Shown: in pieces, positions 1 to 5,446 of the stretch
How positions within the stretch are numbered: position 1 is the first letter of the stretch
Layout: each line of letters opens with the position of its first letter
Source of the DNA: an uncultured Bacteroidota bacterium
GTDB lineage: Bacteria > Bacteroidota > Bacteroidia > Flavobacteriales > Flavobacteriaceae
NCBI GenBank assembly: GCA_903879875.1
Contig: CAIRNC010000479.1
Location: forward strand, 1-7,611
Reading direction: 5' to 3'
DNA length: 7,611 bases
Notes under the pieces: generated by a model
Databases searched by the model: none
Seen by the model: the letters and a program-made list of their open reading frames with translations, nothing else
What the model was told of the DNA's origin: nothing
Translations under genes and position numbers: made by a program

Positions 1-1
1 C

Positions 2-784
2 CCAAGACCTTTTAATTATGTTGAATCGTGTTACAAATTCAAAGAAGATTTTTTTAGAAAGGTAGCTCGAAAGGCAAAATTCAGTGCTTTTCCGAGTCAA
101 TTGTTGTTGGAATGGATGGGAAGTTATTTTCCGGAATTTCTAAAAACGGGTGTGCTAATTCCGCATCAAATTACAAACTACGAATTGGAATCTACATCTT
201 TGCCTTCTTATTTTAACTCTTCAAAATTCAACTTGCTACATGCTGGAAATTTATTAAAAGAGCGTTCGCCTAAAGGATTATTAGACGGATTTGTTTTGTT
301 TTTGCAACAAAATCCAGAGGCAAGAAAAGAGGCTGTTTTGCATGTAATTGGTCCAGCATCGTCTCATGAATACCTTTTAAAACAATACGAAATTGACTTT
401 CCTGAAATTAATATTCTCAATAAAAGTGTTGCTTTCAACGAAGTCTATTTGTTACAAAAACAAACTACGGTTAATATAATTTTAGAATCAAAATCAGAAA
501 TTAGTCCTTTTCTACCAGCTAAGTTTCCACATTGTGTAGAGGCGAATAAAACGATTTTGCTATTAGCGCCCTATTATAGCGAAACCCGACGCTTATTGGG
601 CGACGATTATCCGTATTGGTCAGAAGTGGATAATGTTGAAAAAATTGCCGCATTAATTGAAACGCTCTACAAAAAGTGGCAATTAAATCCAAATGATTTG
701 TTGCTAAACCAACCCCATTTGACAGGCTATCTTTCGACTTCGTTTTTAAAAAACACTATAGATGGATTGGTAACTGGGGAATAG
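2..784 (+). CDS. Glycosyltransferase, GT4-like, C-terminal part (5' truncated by window edge)
   Basis: The reading frame is open from base 2 with no stop, so this is the last 260 residues of a longer protein. An internal TTG at 101 could be read as a start, but homologous-looking sequence continues upstream of it (a Phe-Pro-Ser-Gln-Leu-Leu segment leading into a GEWM-like motif), so the true start is outside the window. The fragment resembles the C-terminal nucleotide-sugar-binding half of GT-B enzymes. About residue 76 it has a FNLLHAGNLL strand-turn, where GT4 enzymes usually have a YxGxL segment. Near residue 115 is a HVIGP strand, and around residues 162-185 a SEISPFLPAKFPHCVEANK stretch corresponds to the acidic donor-binding EX7E region. 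No signal peptide or membrane segment is visible. It probably transfers a sugar in cell-surface polysaccharide or O-antigen synthesis in the cytosol; substrate and linkage cannot be read from this fragment. The fold call is fairly sure, the role is not. Confidence 0.8.
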   Translation, partial: PRPFNYVESCYKFKEDFFRKVARKAKFSAFPSQLLLEWMGSYFPEFLKTGVLIPHQITNYELESTSLPSYFNSSKFNLLHAGNLLKERSPKGLLDGFVLFLQQNPEARKEAVLHVIGPASSHEYLLKQYEIDFPEINILNKSVAFNEVYLLQKQTTVNIILESKSEISPFLPAKFPHCVEANKTILLLAPYYSETRRLLGDDYPYWSEVDNVEKIAALIETLYKKWQLNPNDLLLNQPHLTGYLSTSFLKNTIDGLVTGE

Positions 785-895
785 CTGCTTTTATTGGTAT
801 TAGCCAAATCGATTAAGGGTGTTCAATTTTTAAATAACAAAGAAATCTTCTCGGAATATTTCCTGTAATTTCACAGTAAAATGGTGTTGTTATAT

Positions 896-1003
896 CTCGA
901 ACGCATTGCGTTCATCCCAAAATTAAAATGCCTAAAACGCACTGCGTTCAGGATAAAATAAAAATACTTCAAACGCACTGCTTTTCACTTTGCAATAAAC
1001 ACG
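896..1003. repeat. Three 36-bp-spaced intergenic palindromic repeats
   Basis: Three copies of a short palindrome have centres at 906, 942 and 978, exactly 36 bp apart. Copy 1 (899-913) is GAACGCATTGCGTTC, a perfect 7-bp inverted repeat around one base. Copy 2 (936-948) is AACGCACTGCGTT, a perfect 6-bp inverted repeat. Copy 3 (972-985) is AACGCACTGCTTTT, with its right arm decayed. Each palindrome is followed by an AT-rich tail of about 20 bp, which is similar between copies 1 and 2. On the minus strand one frame repeatedly reads Glu-Arg-Ser/Asn-Ala-Phe, because 36 bp is 12 codons. I infer a dispersed intergenic repeat (REP-like) rather than a coding sequence or an operator; its function is unknown. 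Confidence 0.7.
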
Positions 1004-1080
1004 ATAGCCATGAAAATGCAAGAAATGGAATCGTATTTTTAAATAAAAAGATTTTTTAACTACATTAGCCTTATCAACTG

Positions 1081-1140
1081 CAATAACAATTACAATATCA
1101 ATAATAATATCAATAACAAATACAACAACACTCCACAATC
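1081..1140 (+). other. G-free, A/C/T-only leader segment upstream of the propeller gene
   Basis: Sixty consecutive bases contain no G and consist largely of CAATAA/ACAATA-like near-repeats. If transcribed, this would be unstructured RNA 50 to 110 nt upstream of the ATG at 1191. Together with the repeats at 896-1003 and the hairpin at 1146-1175 it accounts for most of the gene-free stretch 785-1190. No TAnnTTTG promoter motif was found in that stretch; the nearest is TCACTTTG at 985-992, with one mismatch and no -33 partner. A role in translation is only a guess. Confidence 0.5.
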
Positions 1141-1145
1141 GGCTC

Positions 1146-1175
1146 TCTCTCCTTCGGACAGGGTCGAGGGAGGGG
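1146..1175 (+). promoter_or_regulatory. Predicted 5' leader hairpin before the propeller gene
   Basis: Bases 1146-1157 can pair without interruption with 1164-1175 when transcribed: 12 pairs, four of them G-U, closed by a six-base loop at 1158-1163. The 3' arm contains the only purine-rich Shine-Dalgarno-like run near the gene (GGAGGGG, 1169-1175). That run is sequestered in the stem and ends 15 nt before the ATG, too far for normal use. No T-run follows, so it is not an ordinary terminator. The pairing is seen directly; regulation is inference. Confidence 0.35.
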
Positions 1176-1190
1176 AAAACAACACACCCC

Positions 1191-2726
1191 ATGAAAAAAA
1201 TAATTACCTTTTTAACCCTTTACCTTATTGGCACACTTTCTTTTGCACAAGCCCCAGCGATACAATGGCAGAAATGCTTGGGAGGGACAGGAATTGAAAT
1301 GGCTTCTGCCATTCAAAATACAACAGATGGAGGCTATATTATAGCGGGTTCAACAACCGAATCTAATGATGGCGATGTTTCTGGAAATCATGGTTTTCAT
1401 GATGGCTGGGTTGTGAAACTTTCAAATGCAGGAATATTGCAATGGCAAAAAACACTGGGAGGAGTATTTGATGATAATCTTAATGCTATTCAAAAAACTT
1501 CAGATGGTGGCTATATTGTGATTGGAACTACAACTTCTTCCGATATAAATTTATCAGGTATTGATGGAGATGGGGATTATTTTATAGTAAAAATTTCCAC
1601 TTCAGGAGTTGTTGAATGGCAAAAAGCATTAGGAGGTACCTCTAACGAAATGGGATTAAATATTGTTCAAACAACTGATGGTGGATATATTTTGGCGGGA
1701 CAAACCAATTCAAATGATGGTAATGTTTCAGGAAATCATGGAAATGGAGATGCTTGGGTTGTAAAACTTTCAAATTCTGGCAACATGGAATGGCAAAAAT
1801 GTTTTGGAGGAACAGCAAATGATTTCGCTAGTAGTATTCAACAAACTTCTGATAATGGTTTTATTCTCGCAGGAACAACGGGTTCTAACGATGGTAATGT
1901 ATCAGGTAATCATGGAAGTGTTGATGCTTGGGTAGTCAAACTCTCGAGTTCAGGCAACCTAGAATGGCAAAAATCCTTGGGAGGAACATTTGAGGATCAT
2001 GCTAAAAGCATTAAACAAACACAAAATGGAGGCTATATTTTAACTGGGTATACTGTTTCAATTGATGGTGATGTGACAGGAAGTAATGGAGGGATTAATG
2101 CTTGGGTAGTAAAACTATCTCTTTTAGGAGATATTCAATGGCAAAAAACATTTGGTGGAACAAGTTATGATTATGCTTATAGCATTCAACTCGCTACCGA
2201 TGGAGGCTATATTATAGCAGGATATACACAATCTAACGATGGTGACGTGTCAGGATATCATGGAGTAGGTGATGTTTGGGTTGTCAAACTTTCCAATATA
2301 GGTATGATACAATGGCAAAAATGTTTGGGGGGCACAAGTTATGATTCAGCAACATGTATTCAACCCACTGCTGATGGAGGTTATATCATTACGGGAGAAA
2401 CCTATTCTACCAATGGTAATGTATCAGGTAATCATGGCGGATACGATGCTTGGGTAGTCAAACTAGGACCAGAACTCGCCACCAGTACTTTCAATAATCA
2501 AGTGTTAACGCTTTATCCGAATCCAACCAAAGGCTTGTTGCAGTTACAAACCCCAAACAACACCAGCTTTAACCAAATAATTATCACCGACAGCACGGGC
2601 AAATCCGTGCTGGAGCAAACCCAAAACACGACGCAAGTCGATGTTGAACAACTCGCTAGTGGGTTGTATTTCATCAAAGCGTTCTCGGGCGAGGAAGTGT
2701 TTGTGAATAAGTTTGTGAAAGAGTAA
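1191..2726 (+). CDS. Secreted seven-repeat beta-propeller-like protein with T9SS type A sorting domain
   Basis: The 511-residue product starts with a signal peptide (MKK, a hydrophobic core, probable cleavage after Ala19 before Gln20), which supports the ATG at 1191. Seven tandem repeats follow, each opening with WQKxLGGT; their Trp residues fall at 26, 85, 143, 201, 259, 317 and 375. The period is 58 residues throughout except 59 in the first. Each repeat continues with a TxDGGYIxAG strand, an Asp/Asn/Gly-rich loop (SNDGxVSGNHG) and a DAWVVKLS strand. Seven such all-beta repeats suggest a seven-bladed propeller, and the Asp-rich loops might bind calcium; both are inference. Residues from about 441 to 511 form a type A T9SS tail (LYPNPTKG, a TGK turn, LASGLYFIK, ending VNKFVKE). 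The protein should be exported by Sec, crossed over the outer membrane by T9SS, and released or anchored at the surface. No catalytic motif is visible. Binding or adhesion is plausible but unproven. The sorting-tail DNA is richer in G+C than the repeats. Confidence 0.88.
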   Translation: MKKIITFLTLYLIGTLSFAQAPAIQWQKCLGGTGIEMASAIQNTTDGGYIIAGSTTESNDGDVSGNHGFHDGWVVKLSNAGILQWQKTLGGVFDDNLNAIQKTSDGGYIVIGTTTSSDINLSGIDGDGDYFIVKISTSGVVEWQKALGGTSNEMGLNIVQTTDGGYILAGQTNSNDGNVSGNHGNGDAWVVKLSNSGNMEWQKCFGGTANDFASSIQQTSDNGFILAGTTGSNDGNVSGNHGSVDAWVVKLSSSGNLEWQKSLGGTFEDHAKSIKQTQNGGYILTGYTVSIDGDVTGSNGGINAWVVKLSLLGDIQWQKTFGGTSYDYAYSIQLATDGGYIIAGYTQSNDGDVSGYHGVGDVWVVKLSNIGMIQWQKCLGGTSYDSATCIQPTADGGYIITGETYSTNGNVSGNHGGYDAWVVKLGPELATSTFNNQVLTLYPNPTKGLLQLQTPNNTSFNQIIITDSTGKSVLEQTQNTTQVDVEQLASGLYFIKAFSGEEVFVNKFVKE

Positions 2727-2855
2727 AAAAGATTTTTGATTGCAGATTTTTAAAAATCAACAAGTGTTATCTGAGGGCAAAGCAAGGGTTGACAGTTTAA
2801 AAATACTGATGGGTTAAATTAAAATTAAAATAAAAAAACCTTTGAACATTTTAGC

Positions 2856-2863
2856 TAAATTTG
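2856..2863 (+). promoter_or_regulatory. Candidate -7 promoter element (TAAATTTG) for the OstA-like gene
   Basis: TAAATTTG matches the Bacteroidota sigma-factor -7 consensus TAnnTTTG at every fixed base and ends 17 nt before the TTG start at 2881. No TTG-type -33 element lies at the usual spacing (about 19-21 nt upstream); the nearest TTTG, at 2841, is too close. The placement in the 154-bp gap after the propeller gene suggests that the OstA-like gene has its own transcription start, with a very short leader. Confidence 0.45.
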
Positions 2864-2880
2864 GCAAAAATTAAAACACT

Positions 2881-4512
2881 TTGAAAAAGTTACTCTTTTG
2901 GATCGTTTTGGGATGCGCTGTTTTTATGTTTCCAACCGTTTTGGCACAAAGCCCAAAGCAAATTGTAATAGAACATTCTGACTTTGGAGATGTCAACCAA
3001 TCGGACATTCCCGATGCGTTTTTGCTTACAGGCAATGTGAGAATCAGTCACGATGGGGCTATTATTACCTGCAACAAAGCCTATTTTTTTCAAAAAGAAA
3101 ACTACCTGAAAGCGTTTGGCGAAGTGCAAATTGTGCAAGGCGATACCTTGTTTTTAAACAGTTCGTATGCGGAATACAATGGGAATTTGAAACAGGCTTT
3201 TGCCACAGGAAATCCTGTTTTGCATTCGCCCGACATGAATTTGAAAACCGACACCATTCATTTGGACCGCAACAAACAAAAAGCTTATTATAAATCGAAC
3301 GGGGTTATTGTAAACAAAGAAAACACGCTAAAAAGCAAATCGGGAACCTATTATGCTGCTCAAAAGAAGTTTCAATTCTTGACGGCGGTAACGGTTACCA
3401 ATCCCAAATATGTGATAAAATCCAATCATTTGGACTACTACAACAACTCGGGCCATGCTTATCTTTTTGGTCCTTCCACCATTACGGGCAAGGATAATTT
3501 TATTTATACCGAAAATGGTTTTTATAACAGCAAGAAAAATACAGGGCATTTTCTTCGTAAATCCTATATCAAATACAACGATCGACGTATTGAAGGTGAT
3601 AGTTTGTATTACGATCGTATCAAGGAATTTGCTTCGGCAACCAATAATGTAATCATTACAGATACTATTAACAAAGGCATTGTCAAAGGGCATTATGCCG
3701 AAATGTACAAACAAAAAGATTCGATGTTTGTAACCAAACATGCCGTAGCGATTAATTTGGTGGAGAAAGATTCTGTTTACATCCACGGCAAAATATTGAT
3801 GGTTACCGGAAAACCCGAAAATCGCATCATGAGAGCTTATAAAAACGCCCGTTTCTTCAAAAAAGATTTGAGTGGCAAATGTGATTCGATTCATTCCAGC
3901 ACCAAAATGGCTTTGACCAAACTCATTGGAAGACCCGTACTTTGGAACGGCGAAAACCAAATGACTGGCGACGTGATTCATCTTATTGGTAACAACAATA
4001 CCCAAAAATTAGACTCGCTCAAAGTGCTCAACAATGCGTTTCTAATTTCCAAAGACTCACTCGGAACGGGCTACAATCAAGTAAAAGGATTGAATTTGTA
4101 TGGCAAGTTCAGAGACAATAAGCTGTATGAAGTTGATATTATAAAAAATACCGAGGTGATTTATTATGCTTACGACAAACAAGAATTAATAGGTATTGAA
4201 AAAAAGCTCAGCAGCCGCATCAATATGAAAATAGAAGACAATAAAATCAGAACGTTAACGTCTTTTAAAAACATTGAAAGCACGACGTATCCCGAGAAAG
4301 ATTACCCCGAAAATGCTCGAAAACTTAGAGGTTTTGTTTGGAGAGGAGAAGAACGAATTGCAACCAAAGATGACATTTTTCCAGCAGACGAGGTAGAGTT
4401 GAATGACAAGATTGTCAAAGAAAGCCAAAAAGAAAATACCAAGCCCAACGTGCCAATGAAAATCCGAAAAGAAACCAAGGATTATGACAAAAATAATCCT
4501 CCAAAGAAGTAA
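2881..4512 (+). CDS. OstA-like (LptA/LptD N-terminal fold) envelope protein
   Basis: This 543-residue protein starts at TTG. That start is chosen because it alone gives a complete signal peptide (M-KKLLFWIVLGCAVFM..., likely cleaved after Ala22 before Gln23); the next in-frame ATG lies within the hydrophobic core. The mature N-terminal half shows the repeated beta-strand pattern of OstA/LptA proteins: ltGNVRISHDGAIITCNKAYFF near residues 50-70, then AFGEVQIVQGDTLFLNSSYAEY. Further strands of the same style (GDSLYYD, GHYAEMY, GDVIHLIG) continue to about residue 430. The C-terminal 50 residues are hydrophilic and Lys-rich. In Proteobacteria this fold binds lipid A and forms the periplasmic bridge for LPS export. 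In flavobacteria a protein of about this length and pattern is normally annotated OstA-like, and a role in LPS transport is inferred from the fold. A VLGC sequence at residues 9-12 weakly resembles a lipobox, but the hydrophobic stretch runs past it. Family assignment is strong; function is moderately sure. Confidence 0.88.
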   Translation: MKKLLFWIVLGCAVFMFPTVLAQSPKQIVIEHSDFGDVNQSDIPDAFLLTGNVRISHDGAIITCNKAYFFQKENYLKAFGEVQIVQGDTLFLNSSYAEYNGNLKQAFATGNPVLHSPDMNLKTDTIHLDRNKQKAYYKSNGVIVNKENTLKSKSGTYYAAQKKFQFLTAVTVTNPKYVIKSNHLDYYNNSGHAYLFGPSTITGKDNFIYTENGFYNSKKNTGHFLRKSYIKYNDRRIEGDSLYYDRIKEFASATNNVIITDTINKGIVKGHYAEMYKQKDSMFVTKHAVAINLVEKDSVYIHGKILMVTGKPENRIMRAYKNARFFKKDLSGKCDSIHSSTKMALTKLIGRPVLWNGENQMTGDVIHLIGNNNTQKLDSLKVLNNAFLISKDSLGTGYNQVKGLNLYGKFRDNKLYEVDIIKNTEVIYYAYDKQELIGIEKKLSSRINMKIEDNKIRTLTSFKNIESTTYPEKDYPENARKLRGFVWRGEERIATKDDIFPADEVELNDKIVKESQKENTKPNVPMKIRKETKDYDKNNPPKK

Positions 4513-4536
4513 ATGGGCTATTAAACCTTTTACATC

Positions 4537-4544
4537 TAAATTTG
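4537..4544 (+). promoter_or_regulatory. Candidate -7 promoter element (TAAATTTG) for the small barrel gene
   Basis: This is a second exact TAAATTTG match to the Bacteroidota TAnnTTTG consensus, in the 63-bp gap after the OstA-like gene and 31 nt before the GTG at 4576. No convincing -33 TTG is present; the right distance falls at the OstA stop codon. It is the same octamer as at 2856-2863. It suggests independent initiation of the barrel gene, although read-through from the OstA-like gene remains possible because no terminator separates them. Confidence 0.4.
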
Positions 4545-4575
4545 TCCAAAGAGTTCAATATTAAAACTATTATAA

Positions 4576-5175
4576 GTGTTGAAAATCATACGCTTTACCT
4601 ATTTGTTATTACTTCTTTTTTCTATTTCAAGCTACGCACAAGAAGCGCCAAAGAAATGGAAATTTGCTTTTCAATTTGACAATCGATTTTCTAGTATAAG
4701 TGAAAATGATATTGTCATTTTTGGAGCTAAAGCAGGGTTACAGTATAAAAAATTAACCCGCTTCGGACTTGGATGTTCTTTTATTACCAATCCAGTTACG
4801 GTAATAAATTTCAATAAAAAGTCGAATACTTACGAAACGAACAAAATAAATTTTTGGTATTTCAGTGTTTTCAATGATTGGATTCTTTATAAAAGTGAAC
4901 ATTGGGAGGTTTTTGCTACCGAGCAAATCGGTTTTGGAAAACCAAATTTTGTAAAAGAAATCAACGAAGATATAGTAAGTGACTTTAGTGCTAATTTATT
5001 TGTTAATGAAGTTTCAGCACAAGTAGATTACAAAGTACTTCCATGGGTTGGATTAGGAACCGGCTTTGGCTATCGCAACATTTTGAATCCAAAAGAAAGA
5101 CTACGAGCCACTTTAAATGCTCCAATTTATATACTAAAACTGATTGTCTATCCTGAAATATTTTTTAAAAAGTAA
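4576..5175 (+). CDS. Small predicted outer-membrane beta-barrel protein, unknown function
   Basis: I do not recognise a named family. The 199-residue product has a clear signal peptide (KIIRFTYLLLLLFSISSYA, likely cleaved after Ala21 before Gln22). The mature part of about 178 residues has alternating hydrophobic and polar strands with many aromatic residues: KFAFQFDNRF, IVIFGAKAGLQYK, FGLGCSFI, INFWYFSVFNDWILY, WEVFATEQIGFG, VSAQVDYKVLPWVGLGTGFGYR and a final strand ending in FFKK. This fits a small, roughly eight-stranded outer-membrane barrel of the kind often annotated as an outer membrane beta-barrel protein. Two adjacent rare starts are possible, GTG at 4576 and TTG at 4579; the second gives the more usual Met-Lys-Ile beginning, and no ATG is available near the signal peptide. 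It follows the OstA-like gene by 63 bp but may have its own promoter. Function is unknown. Confidence 0.75.
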   Translation: MLKIIRFTYLLLLLFSISSYAQEAPKKWKFAFQFDNRFSSISENDIVIFGAKAGLQYKKLTRFGLGCSFITNPVTVINFNKKSNTYETNKINFWYFSVFNDWILYKSEHWEVFATEQIGFGKPNFVKEINEDIVSDFSANLFVNEVSAQVDYKVLPWVGLGTGFGYRNILNPKERLRATLNAPIYILKLIVYPEIFFKK

Positions 5176-5204
5176 TTTTATTTTTAATTACTCCGTAATT
5201 CTAT

Positions 5205-5248
5205 AAAAAGCAAGAGGCTGTCATAAAAGGATGGTTTTTTGCTTTTTT
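5205..5248 (+). terminator. Probable rho-independent terminator after the barrel gene
   Basis: AAAAAGCAA at 5205-5213 pairs perfectly with TTGCTTTTT at 5239-5247 (9 bp), and the descending arm merges into a T-run, 30 nt after the stop codon. The 25-base loop can form a weak inner stem (CTGTC with GATGG, two G-U pairs). The A/T-rich stem could also act from the minus strand, but no gene lies there. The rest of the gap to 5442 is AT-rich. It holds only a weak promoter-like CAACTTTG at 5398-5405, one mismatch from TAnnTTTG. Confidence 0.6.
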
Positions 5249-5434
5249 CTTATCAACCATTTGTCAATTTGAACTCCTTCTTATTGCATTCAATCCTCTA
5301 TTTCTTCACCTTTTTTTGTATGTATCACATAAATTAAAGGTAAGAATAATATAAATGTTTCTAAAAGTTATATAACATATACCCCTTCATTGTTGCTCAA
5401 CTTTGTATTGTGAAAATTCTTTCACCTTAAAACA

Positions 5435-5446
5435 ATGAAACAATGA
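5435..5446 (+). other. Four-codon leader ORF overlapping the start of the ice-binding gene
   Basis: ATG AAA CAA TGA at 5435-5446 ends in a TGA that overlaps the ATG at 5443 (ATGA arrangement). It comes from a tandem near-duplication of CAATGAAA around the start. Either it is an accident of an A-rich leader or it allows reinitiation at 5443. The start at 5443 is favoured for the gene because it alone is in frame with the signal peptide. Confidence 0.25.

Noticed and set aside
101..784. TTG at 101 as the true start of the glycosyltransferase
   Set aside because: The frame is open to base 2 with protein-like sequence continuous with the domain, so the gene is truncated by the window rather than starting here.
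896..1003. CRISPR array, suggested by the regular 36-bp spacing
   Set aside because: Only three short, diverging palindromic cores are present. The 36 bp is the whole repeat-plus-tail period, with no unique spacers and no cas genes.
932..1192. Minus-strand ORF of 86 codons across the gene-free stretch
   Set aside because: Its translation is low-complexity Ile/Val/Asp from the G-free segment plus the reversed 36-bp repeats. It has no start context and no recognisable domain.
2731..2760. AT-only inverted repeats after the propeller gene (GATTTTTAAAAATC at 2745-2758) as a terminator
   Set aside because: The palindrome has no loop, is almost entirely A/T and is not followed by a T-run, so it is too weak to call as a terminator.
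3328..4005. Minus-strand ORF of 225 codons opposite the OstA-like gene
   Set aside because: It lies wholly inside a well-supported gene on the other strand, and its translation has no domain or signal-peptide pattern; it is a codon-usage shadow.
5398..5405. CAACTTTG as a -7 promoter box for the ice-binding gene
   Set aside because: It has one mismatch to TAnnTTTG at a key base and no TTG element at the right distance upstream; too weak to list as a feature.
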